Assembly (NCBI GenBank): GCA_943736015.1
Contig: OX031059.1
Span: 46,511,159-46,575,158, forward strand
DNA from: Tridacna crocea
Lineage: Eukaryota; Mollusca; Bivalvia; Cardiida; Cardiidae
Reading direction: 5' to 3'
Length of the DNA: 64,000 bases
Numbering within the stretch: the first letter of the stretch is position 1; each line of letters starts with the position of its first letter. Below, piece by piece: positions 55,099 to 64,000 of this stretch. A program made the position numbers and the translations under genes. The notes beneath the pieces were generated by a model. The model ran no database searches, was not told where the DNA came from, and saw nothing but the letters and a program-made list of their open reading frames with translations.

Positions 55099-57149
55099 CC
55101 CTTTACCAAACAATCCAGACTTTTAACACCTCTGTGAAATAGAGCTGGGGCGATATCATCGATGCATCGGTGCATCGTGATATTTTTGCTGGCGATAGTA
55201 TATCGCGATACTAACTCATTGTATCGATACTTGGCGATACATTTACGTCGTGTCGTGTGCAGAGTGTGTGAGATCACGTATCAATGTAAACGATTCATGT
55301 ATAAAATAGGAAAAAAAAAATACGCACAGTTTGTCTCTGCTATACATACAAGAACGTTAAAAAACTCGCCCTCGAAACAATGGAATTCATAAAACTTTGT
55401 AATTTGGGGAATAATTTGAAGCGAAATGTTTACAGTCACTCGCTCATGCTTAGGGTTTTCCAGGTTTTAAATATGGATGCTAATTCGGAACGTTCTAGTG
55501 TTATCATATTTTTTTCGTGTCCAAAAAGTTGCGGCTGCGTTTTGATCGGTTTGCCTCCTTACCAGTTTTGTCACAAGGACTGTAAAATAAAATAAAGCAT
55601 TAATTAACAAGGTCATTTAATTTAGCGGACGAATATAAGCTGCAATTTGATTATTTGCTAGCGAAAGATAGCACAGTTTGAATTGTCTTTATTCTTTTTA
55701 AATAACAAATGAATGAGATGCGGATCGGCAACTGTCTTCCGAAGTCGACTATAGTGCGGGTTTTGACGCTGGGAAATTGAATTGATGTCTTTGAGGCTGA
55801 AAAATATCTGCCTAATTGTCAATCTGACGCATTATGTTATGGTCTAGAGCTTCAAATAACCTAATTTTAATGCATCCGGCAGAAATATGGGCTAAATACG
55901 ATCAGCATAAATGCAAAAGACACGCGCATGATCATGAAGCTGGCGAGTTATTTATGACAACGTAATAAAGGTGTTAATCCTGTGATCTAGTGTAAAAGGA
56001 CCGATTTTAAAGTTTCCTGCTATCCAAAATGACAAACTGATGTCAAATCATGTAGTAATACTTCTCCAAAAATTATTTGTCACGAAAAAATAGATCGCCA
56101 AAAAACCTTGAAAACCCATGACACTACAATGATCAGCATGGCATCGTCCGATCAGAGGGACTTAAAACTATCTTCTCATTTTTAATAGTGAAGTTAAACA
56201 GTGGATTTACACAAATCTATGAATGAAACAGTAAGTTGAGGCTAAAATGCTGTTCATGAGTGAAGAAACTTTTTTTTTTTAGGAAATGAAAATACAGATC
56301 TACGTGGTGGGGGGAGTCTGCAAATGCTTGAAATATGTCTATTTTTTTTTAAACCTTTGAAAATTAAAAATATAGGACAAAAATGAATGATATTGAATAA
56401 AGCAAAAACTCTAAATGGTACTGCAAAACCATTGATTTTGGAAGTACAAAACAAAGCATCCTTATAAACTTAATATCATGTAGACAAACTGTCATGGTAT
56501 TTAAAGCCAAAAGGCATTCTCAGTTAAATGGAGAAACCGATTGTACAACAGATAACTAGTTGGTGTGCTTTTCAGATTACAAAACAATAATCATTTGTGA
56601 TTTCAACCTGATTGCCCAGCACTACCGATCTGATAGATTTTGTACAGGAATTGGACCAGTTCGATGGTATCTCACATACCTACTTGTTTTAGCAAACATT
56701 TGGATTGATTTTGCCAAAAATGGTTGCACACTTTGTGAAAAGGTTCCTAAAGTCTTTGAAGAGCTCATAACTGTGAACATGTAGATCTATTTATAAAATC
56801 TTGTTTGCGCATATCACATGAAAACAGTCTCTCTTTTAATAGACTGTCATTAAGTTAATCTGGACCAATTAAGTATCGTGATATTGTATCGTATCGCCTG
56901 TCTGGTATCGCGATAGTATCGCGATACATTTTTCTTGGCGATACCCAGCTCTACTGTGAAAGAAACCTTTTGAAAACATTGTAGGAAAAGGAGAAAATGC
57001 TGGTAACCAGCATTTTCTGCTTTTCCCACAGTTTTTTCTTCCCTTCCTAAAACAAATTTCAATTCTTTACTCACATTCATTTTGTCGTCTACAAACGCTT
57101 TCAATTTGGACCATGCAGTCTAAAATTTTGTTGTTTGGAAAAGAGTTAA
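55095..57149 (+). mobile_element. Family A MITE host, split by a hAT element
   Basis: TTAACCCTTTACCAAACAAT to CTGTGAAA, then the hAT element. It resumes CTGTGAAAGAAACC, with an intact hairpin, and ends GGAAAAGAGTTAA. Without the insertion and one duplication it is 233 bp. Confidence 0.9.
55140..56953. mobile_element. hAT element, 1,814 bp, non-autonomous
   Basis: The ends are TAGAGCTGGG and its mirror, fitting the hAT pattern YAGNG. The 8-bp duplication CTGTGAAA lies at 55132-55139 and 56954-56961. Subterminal clusters of ATCGCGATAC-type motifs occur at both ends (TATCGCGATACTAAC near 55200, GTATCGCGATAGTATCGCGA near 56905), as expected for transposase binding. The longest frames are under 80 codons and show no BED finger or hAT dimerisation motif. 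One frame at 56574-56784, after TTTTCAG, ends EKVPKVFEELITVNM and is unassigned. Confidence 0.9.
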
Positions 57150-57532
57150 TCTTGATATACATGATTCTCTACCTCTAATCTTGTCAGTTGAATAAAGTTT
57201 ATGGGTGTTTGTCAGCATTAAATTTGTTCACAAAACCATGAATAAAGTTATGAGTGTTTCCAGCCCTGACATTAAACAACCAGCTCAATTTTTTTTTTCA
57301 AATGTTTTATTCCATATTTGATCCTTCATTTAAAGCATGGATGTACTGATTAAAAGAACATGTACTTTGTAAATGTGAAATTATACGCTTGAATGAAACA
57401 CACATGACAAATGATGTGTAAATGATATAAGATATCAGTCTGTTATTTCAGTCAAAACAGTCTTGAAAATGTTCAAATAGTTCTGTTTCTTTCATTTGCT
57501 AAAAGATTTGCATCTATTTTATGCTCAAAGGT

Positions 57533-57970
57533 TTATCCCTCTATTACACAATCCCAAGTTTTAACAACCCTGCGAAAAATGACTTTTGAAAGTTTATTTG
57601 TGTGAATAGGAGAAAATACTGCTAACCAGCACTTTCTCCTTTTCCAACAACTTTTTCCCACTCGATAATAGACAAATTTCATCATTCATCATTTTAACCC
57701 ATTACCACACAATCCCAACTTTTGACACCCCTGAGAAAGAAGCCTTTAGAAAACATTGTGGGAAAAGGAGAAAATGCTGGTAACCAGCATTTTCTCCTTT
57801 TTCCCACAATGTTTTCTACCTTTCACAAAACAAATTTCAAAAATTCAGTCACTTTTATTTTGTCATCTGCAAATGCTTTCAATTTGCTCAAAGCTAAAAT
57901 TTTGTCGTCTGGTAAAGGGTGAAATCAGATATATGTCATCTATAACTAAATGTTTTGAATCTGGATGAGT
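57533..57970 (+). mobile_element. Family A MITE host, split in its long arm
   Basis: TATCCCTCTATTACACAATC, hairpin ACTGCTAACCAGCACTTTCT and TTCATCATT, then the inserted copy. The rest resumes as TGTCATCTATAACTAAATGT and ends GATGAGTTAA. Confidence 0.65.
57694..57923 (+). mobile_element. Family A MITE nested in another
   Basis: TTAACCCATTACCACACAAT to GGTAAAGGGTGAA, with a clean hairpin. Confidence 0.9.
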
Positions 57971-58400
57971 TAATAACTCTTTACCAAATGACAAAATTTT
58001 GGACCAGTCACAATTCAAAGCATAATCACAGATGGTATAATTAACCCTTTCCCAAACCACAAAATATGGTCCAAATTGAAACAATTGCCGACGACAAAAT
58101 AAATTGTAACTCAAAAGTTTAAATTTGTTTCCAGCAGGGTGGAACACATTGTGGGAAAAGAAGACAATGCTGGTTACCAGCATTGTCTCCTTTTCCCACA
58201 ATGTTTTCAAAAGGCTTCTATCTCAGGGTCGTAGAAACCAGGGATTGTTTGGTAAAGGGTTAAATAAGGCTCAAATGTGGGCAAATGCATTTGACAGGGC
58301 AGAAAACGAAGTTAGGAAAAGGAGAAACAGCTCTTTTTTCCATGCTGCTTTTTATAGCCTTCTTCCTTGGGGTCTTTTAATAGGGGTTTGTTTGTCACAG
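57971..58400 (-). mobile_element. Family A MITE host, split in its long arm
   Basis: TAACTCTTTACCAAATGACA to AGATGGTA. It resumes after 58263 with AGGCTCAAATGTGGGC, GACAGGGCAGAAAACGAAGT and AAAAGGAGAAACAGCTC. Confidence 0.6.
58041..58263 (-). mobile_element. Family A MITE nested in another
   Basis: TTAACCCTTTCCCAAACCAC to GGTAAAGGGTTAA. The hairpin has paired changes (GAAGACAATGCTGG with CCAGCATTGTCTCC). Confidence 0.9.
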
Positions 58401-58739
58401 GGGCTAAGTATTCTAAATTGAGCAAATGAAGTACAAAATAAATGTGAAGAAATCAAATATCAAGTGAGATCAAATACAAGACTGCTGGGGATTGTCTAGC
58501 AGCCTATTGGAATTTGAGAACTGATGAAATCTTTAAGAATTAGATTATAGAACCCATCTTCAGGCCCATATAATGGGAAAAATGTATCGATTGATACAGT
58601 AAGGAAAAAAAATAGTGAGACTAGATAAGAATGAGTTAATTTCAGATAGATCTTTCCTGTGCCTAATCAAGTTATAATTTTTCCTGTTCTGTTGTATTTG
58701 TGCAAAGCAAACACCCTGAAATTTATTCTCAAAACAGAG

Positions 58740-58895
58740 ACAAGACAAAGTTTAAGACTCATCTATATCAAAAGCATGCATATCAAAAGTTGGAATTTGT
58801 TTAGGGAAGGGTAGAAAAAATTGTGGCAAAAGGAGAAAATGCTGGTAACTAGCATTTTCTCGTTTTCTCACAATGGTTTCAAAAGCTTCTTCCTC
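58740..58895 (-). mobile_element. Family A MITE, both tips lost
   Basis: AAAGTTTAAGACTCATCTAT, hairpin with loop CTGGTAACTAG, and TTTCAAAAGCTTCTTCC. Confidence 0.7.
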
Positions 58896-58909
58896 CAGAT
58901 ACAAGGGAG

Positions 58910-59065
58910 TAATGGTATTCTAAATTAATTATTTCTCTTCGAAACCCTATGTTGTGGGTATGAGACAATTCTAATGAGTACCAACAACATAGGGTTTAGT
59001 TGAGAATAATTAATTGTTCAAGTTTGAAATCAAAATCACTTCCTCTATCTGAAGCACTGTTAATA
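58910..59065. mobile_element. CCCTATGTTGTGGGT fold-back repeat
   Basis: AAACCCTATGTTGTGGGTAT and GTACCAACAACATAGGGTTT are inverted about a short centre (GAGACAATTCTAATGA). The right tip is CTTCCTCTATCTGAAGCAC. Confidence 0.75.
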
Positions 59066-59235
59066 CTGTACAGTCAGTTGCTAGGATATCAGAAGAGCCA
59101 TCATTAAATTCCTTCACTAGAACTATTCTTAACATTATTCCGAAGCTGATCATAGCCACTTTCAAAAGCAAACAGAAGTTGGAACACAATGTTAAGCACT
59201 GTAAGAATCTAATTTCTGTTTGAATGGCAACTTAA

Positions 59236-60300
59236 AAACAAGAGGGCAAAAAAGGCCTCAGATTGCTCACCTGAATTTTTGAGAGGACCATAGTCAATGT
59301 TTTTTGAAGTATTGAAACTTTGGAAACAAAATCATTATTCTGCAAAGGAATTTTGAAAAGGTAACCAATCTGTCAACACCCTTACAATCATCACCACAGC
59401 AATGATTTTCATCAATCAGAATTCTGCAAATAAATTTTTGGAAAGATCATCCAGGGACAATTTCTTGAAGAGGAGCACATGTTCAAAAGTGACTAAAAAT
59501 GTAAGTCAAACAAGAGAACCACATGCAGTTGTCAACAATAAGCTCTTGTTTTCAAATGGATAAAATTTCCCTAATGGTTTCTGAAAGGGTCACCCTATGA
59601 AACTATCTGTGAAATAATTTCAAAATCTGATATGCCATTCCAGAGAAGAAGCAGCGAGAAATTCCTCTTCAGGTCCCTATAGTGCAAATAGCCCCCACCA
59701 CCAGAGCCATGTTTCTTGACAGATCACAATTTTGTTATCAAGTTTTGAAAAGTGTCACCCAAAGAACATTTCTGTGATTTTATTTCAGCCGTTTCAGAGA
59801 AGAATAATTTTTAAGAATTTCTTCCAGACCATGCAGTGCAACAGCCCCCAGTCACCAGAGCCATATTTCTCGACAGATCAAAATTTCGCAAATATTTCTT
59901 AAAACGGTCACTCAAGGAACATTTCTGTGAATTTATTTCAATATCAGACCCGTAGTTTCAGAGAAGAAATTTTTTTAAGAATATCTTCATTTCTGTATAG
60001 TGCAATTAGCCCCCTTCACCACAGCCATGTTACTCAACAGATCAAAAATTCACAAACTGTTTTTAAAAAGGGTCAACCAAAGAACATCTCTGTGAAATTA
60101 TTTCAAAATATGACCAGTGGTTTCAGAGAAGAAGAATTTATTAAGAATTTCTTCATATCTGTATAGTGCAAGTAGCCCCCAGTCACCAGAGCTATGTTTC
60201 TCCAAGGATAAAAAATTCACAAACAATTTTTGAAAAAGATCACCCATGGAACATCTGTGTGAAATTATTTCAAAATTTGAACAGCGATTTAGAGAAATCT
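59236..60300 (+). mobile_element. Helitron-like element, first tandem set
   Basis: Starts AACAAGAGGGCAAAAAAGGC with GCTCACCTGA. Units of about 160 bp carry CACCAGAGCCATGTTTCT (59701, 59865, 60018, 60183), AAAGAACATTTCTGTGA and TTTCAGAGAAGAA. Confidence 0.65.
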
Positions 60301-60302
60301 TT

Positions 60303-60562
60303 AAAACAAAAGGGCCATTGGCCCTGGAATGCTTACCTTAGACTATAGCTTATGAGTGAAATTCAACTCTTTGGACAACTTTTGTAGTGCTTCACCCAAG
60401 GAACATCCCTGCCAAGTTTCATCAAGATTGACCGAGTGGCTTGGGAGAAAATGTTTAAAGAAACTGTTGATGGACGACTGACACTAGAAAACGGAGGTCA
60501 GACGCTAGACATAGGGCAATCACAATAGCTCACCTTTAGCACTTTGTGCTAAGGTGAGCTAA
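60303..60562 (+). mobile_element. Helitron-like 3' end with terminal hairpin
   Basis: AACAAAAGGGCCATTGGCCC start. CCAAGGAACATCCCTGCCAA matches the 1.7 kb copy. The hairpin AGCTCACC..AGCAC / GTGCTAAGGTGAGCT at 60528-60560 is followed by CTAA. Confidence 0.65.
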
Positions 60563-60566
60563 CAAA

Positions 60567-62060
60567 TAAAAGCTCTACGCCTTCCAGTTTCAAATAAGAA
60601 TTTTAAATTTTCATTCTTTGTTCCTATGTTTGATCTTGTGATCCCCGCGGCTGGGCCAGTTTTGACTAAAGCAGCATCCTCGGAACAAACTTGGTAGAGG
60701 TCCATTCCAAGACAAAATATCAAAGCTCTACACCTTCCCATTTAAGAGAAAAAGAAATTTTAAGTTTTTCTTCTTTGTTCCTATGTTCCAACCTGTGACC
60801 TCTGGGGCGTGGCCAGTTTTGACTCTTGGGACATCATATGACCAAACTTGGTAGAGGTCTACTAGAAGATTTTTCATACCAAATATCAAAACTGCACCTT
60901 CAAGTTTCAGAGAAAAAGATTTTTAAAGTTTTCTTTTTTGTTGCTATGTTCGAACCTTGACCTCAGGGGCAAGGCCAGTTTTGACCCCAAGGGCATAATA
61001 TGAACAAACTTGGTAGAGGTCCACTAGTAACTGGTACATGCCAAATATCAAAGCTCTATGCCTTCTAGTTTTAGAGAAGAAGAATTTTATAATTTTCTTT
61101 CTTTGTTCCTATGTTTGAACTTGTGACCCCTGGAGCTGGGCCAGTTTTGACCCCAGGGGCATCATATGAATAAACTTGGTAGAGGTCCACTAGAAGATGC
61201 TACATACCAATTATCAAAGCTCTATGCCTTCAAGTTTCAGAGGAGAAAATATTTAAAGTTTTTGTTCTTTGTTCCTGTGTTCGAACTAATGAACCCCCGG
61301 GAATGGGCCAGTTTTGATCCCAAGGGCATCATATGAACAAACTTGGTAGAGGTCCACTAGATGCTACATACCAAATATCAAAGCTCCATGCCTTTTAGTT
61401 TTTGAGAAGAATATTAAAGTTATCATTCTTTGTACCTATGTTTGAACTTGTAACCCCTGGTGCTGGGCCAGTTTTGACCCCAGGGGCATTTGAATAAACT
61501 TGGTAGAGGTCCACTAGGAGATGCCACATATCAAATATCAAAGCTCTACGCTTTCCTAGTTTCAGAGGAGAAGATTTTTTAAGTTTTCCTTCTTTGTTCC
61601 TATGCTCAAACTTGTGAGCCCCGGGGCATAATTTGAAGAAACTAGGTAGAAGTCAACTAGGAGATGCCACAGACCAAATATCAAAGCTCTACACTTTCTA
61701 GTTTCAGAGAAGAAGACTTTAAGAAGTTTTCCTTCTTTGTTCCTATGCTCAAACTTGTGACCCGTGGGATGGGGCCAGTTTTGACCCCAGGGGCATCATT
61801 TGAACAAACTTGGTAGAGGTCTACTGGGAGATGCTACATACAAAATATCAAAGCACTACGCCTTCAAGTTTTAGAAGAGATATTTAAAGTTTTCCTTCTT
61901 TGTTCCTATCCTCAAACTTGTGACCCCCGGGGTGGAGCCAGTTTTGACCCAGTTTTGACCCCCAGGGGCATTGTTCGAACAAACTTGGTAGAGGTCCACT
62001 AGGAGATGCCACATACACAATATCAAAGCTCTACACAATCTAGTTTCAGAGAAGATTTTT
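60567..62060 (+). repeat. Tandem array, ten units of about 162 bp
   Basis: ATCAAAGCTCTAYRCC recurs near 60567, 60720, 60887, 61050, 61216, 61378, 61539, 61680, 61849 and 62023 (spacing 141-174). Each unit also has TTTGTTCCTATG, GGCCAGTTTTGAC, GGGGCAT and GGTAGAGGTCCACTAG. The period resembles known bivalve satellite-like units of about 160 bp. The array feeds into a Helitron-like 3' end. Confidence 0.9.
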
Positions 62061-62297
62061 AAAGATTTTGTATTTTTTTTTCCTTTTTGTTGCCATGGCT
62101 ACCAGAGTTATGAGTGGAATTCAATTCTTTCAACACTTTTTGTAGAGGTTTACCCAAGGAACATCCCTGCCAAGTTTCATCATGATTGGCCCTATGGTTT
62201 AGAAGAAAATCTTTAAAGAAATTGCTAAAGGACAACGGAAGCCTGACAGGGCGATCACAATAGCTCACTTTTAGCACTTGTGCTATGGCGAGTTAAA
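62061..62297 (+). mobile_element. Helitron-like 3' end, third hairpin copy
   Basis: GTTGCCATGGCTACCAGAGT and AGGAACATCCCTGCCAAG, then a decayed terminal hairpin (AGCTCACTTTTAGCAC / GTGCTATGGCGAG) and GTTAA. Confidence 0.6.
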
Positions 62298-62434
62298 AAT
62301 TCTTTGAAAATTCCATTTGTCTGCCATGGCAACCAGAGCTTTTGATGAAATCAAATTCTGTGAACAACTTTTAAAGAGGACCTCCCAAAGGAACATTTCA
62401 GCCAAGTTTGGTCCAAATCATCTCAGTAGTTTAT

Positions 62435-62690
62435 GTTTTCTAAACCCTTCTTTCAAAGGTTTGTTGAAAAGCAGGATTGTGTGGTAAACGGTTCACATCA
62501 CAAATTAATTGTGGCTAAAATGATTGAATTTGTTTGTGTCAGGGCAGAAAATATTATTGCAAAAAGAAAAATTATTTTTTCTCTTCATACAATAATACAT
62601 GTACATGTATTCTAAAATAAGCCTTCTCCCATGGGATCTTAAAAACTTGTGACTTTTGTGGACTGGTAAAGCGCTGCTTAACTCTGTAAT
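62435..62690 (-). mobile_element. Two family A remnants
   Basis: TTTGTTGAAAAGCAGGATTG with TGTGGTAAACGGTTC (right end), then TTGTGGCTAAAATGATTGAA and GGACTGGTAAAGCG. The hairpin is AT-rich and decayed. Confidence 0.5.
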
Positions 62691-62717
62691 AAATAACTGC
62701 ACTTAAGGCTGCATTTG

Positions 62718-62950
62718 TTAACTCTTTACCACACAATCCCAACTTTTAACCACCCTTAGAAAGAAGCCTTTTGAAAACACTGTGGGAAAAGGAGAAAATG
62801 CTGGCAGGTTCTCAGCATTTTCTCCTATTCCTGCAGTGTTTTCTATCCTTCCCAAACCAAATTTCAATTTTTTGGTTACCTTTATTTTGTCGTCTGCAAA
62901 TGCTTTCGATTTGGACAAGCCTAAAATTTCTTTGTTTGGTAATGAGTTAA
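62718..62950 (+). mobile_element. Family A MITE, complete
   Basis: TTAACTCTTTACCACACAAT to GGTAATGAGTTAA. The loop is altered to CTGGCAGGTTCTCAG. Confidence 0.93.
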
Positions 62951-62984
62951 GGTGAAACAGTTTCATTTGGTTCGAGTGATAAAA

Positions 62985-63075
62985 AAGTCCCTGAAAGGAT
63001 AGAAAACATTATGAAAGAAAGAGAAAATGCTGGGTACTAGCATTTTCTCCTTTTCAGACAATGTTTTTCCAATTA
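62985..63075. mobile_element. Family A hairpin fragment
   Basis: GATAGAAAACATTATGAAAG, GAGAAAATGCTGGGTACTAG and its mirror. No ends. Confidence 0.6.
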
Positions 63076-63079
63076 TGAG

Positions 63080-64000
63080 AAGCATCTTAATATCTGATAT
63101 ATTCAGACTATCATGGTACTGTAGAATCATTAGATTTCATAGTATTTCGAGCTAGTGAAATTGCCCGAGTCTTGGCAGAGTCATTGATAATACAATGCCA
63201 AGCAACAGCCAGGATCCAGTTACATATCCAGCCCATGTGCAGGCTTGAACCGAACCAGATTAAGCTACCTTGACAATACCTTACTGAACTGAATTGAACA
63301 GACCTGCTGGTATTTTGTAGCACAGTTTGTGTGATGTTAAAGATTCAGTTATATCTGATGATCCAATGCAAAGACCAGTAACAAAAATAGCATGGGAGCA
63401 GACCTTCAGACTGAAAGTACCCTTCTGACTGAAGGTAATCACATCCTTAACTACCTGTATGAAAAACTTCCAGTGTGGTTGATTATTTGACAGGAATACT
63501 GGACACTTTATCTTGTAGGCTACCTGTTCAGTCCTGAACAAATGATCCCTGCTTTAAAACATAGAAATCTGAGTATCTATAGAATTTGCAGATGAAAAAC
63601 ATATATGACTATTCTTTCAAACAAAACGGAAAAAGATGTATAAAGCATGTTCTCGTGTATTGCTGATGTGATCCCTCAGTAGTTGTTAATATTCTAGACT
63701 TTTCCTCAGTAGTTGTTAATATTCTAGACTTAGAATTAGTATCAACTGCAATATTCACTTAAAAGTTGAGTCAATACCTCTGGCGCTTTGATTTTTTATT
63801 CTGTATTATTTAAAGACGCTAATTTCGATTCCAGTGCCGCATAGTAGCACATTTCACCAACACACAAATATTAGCACAAAAGGTACCTGCAAAATGCTAA
63901 AATGGCCCCCTGTTTCACAAATCCGAGTATTTATCACAGATTTTCCTGAAAATTGTATCTTCGACAAACCGCCATAGAAATCAAAGTACGTTGAGTAGTG
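63080..64000. other. 900 bp without a firm feature; one 30-bp tandem duplication
   Basis: CCTCAGTAGTTGTTAATATT occurs twice, near 63676 and 63706, as a 30-bp direct duplication. The minus-strand open frame 63541-63281 has a protein-like start (RTEQVAYKIKCPVF) and a possible donor after FFIQ. I see no family and no paired acceptor with support. Confidence 0.45.

Noticed and set aside
2485..62950. CRISPR-like repeated palindromes
   Set aside because: Spacing is irregular, orientation mixed, unit length about 229 bp with TTAA ends, and the genome is eukaryotic.
2521..62966. Many short open frames containing the phrase ENIVGKGENAGNQHFLLFPQCF
   Set aside because: They are translations of the family A hairpin read through both arms. 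They recur with every copy, on both strands, and are not a protein family.

Overview
This is AT-rich animal nuclear DNA that is mostly repeats and intron. There are no long open reading frames and no operon layout. The one gene I recognise is split into very small exons by an intron of about 7.9 kb. The repeat set suggests a mollusc, probably a bivalve: Helitron-like elements with central tandem units of about 160 bp, tRNA-headed SINEs, and many fold-back MITEs. The species cannot be named from this window.

Gene content is low. On the minus strand the first two coding exons of a choline-transporter-like gene (SLC44/CTL family, closest to SLC44A1) lie at 8138-8115 and 183-85; the rest of the gene lies beyond position 1. 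A few other short stretches look like exons (16.44-17.04 kb, 18.89 kb and 53.75 kb), but I cannot assign them. The longest transposase relic is a decayed Tc1-like pseudogene at 35.04-35.64 kb.

The dominant feature is a MITE family of about 229 bp, called family A here. It has TTAA at both ends, termini of the form TTAACYCWTTACC, and an off-centre hairpin of about 30-35 bp per arm whose loop reads GGTAACC or GGTTACC. I count roughly 80 complete, nested, internally deleted or decayed copies, on both strands and in every 10 kb. In the copy descriptions, + means the short arm comes first and - means the long arm comes first. Family B (3 copies) has the same ends, almost the same length and a related hairpin with a different core. 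Family C (about 547 bp, one complete and three partial copies) also ends at TTAA. The TTAA targets and the CCC-type ends point to piggyBac-like transposition in trans; no such transposase is visible here.

These elements nest heavily. Family A or B copies sit inside the hairpin loop of older A copies at least three times, and several pairs share a single TTAA. Other mobile DNA with readable boundaries includes a 1,814-bp hAT element (8-bp duplication CTGTGAAA) inside an A copy, a 451-bp near-perfect palindrome (duplication ATAAA), a 658-bp fold-back element (9-bp duplication ATGCAAAAG), and a 542-bp solo LTR with a TATA box (duplication CAGCC). There are also Helitron-like elements at 1.5-1.9, 3.45-5.7, 37.7-38.4 and 59.2-62.3 kb, and tRNA-derived SINEs, one amplified in tandem at 25.8-26.7 kb.
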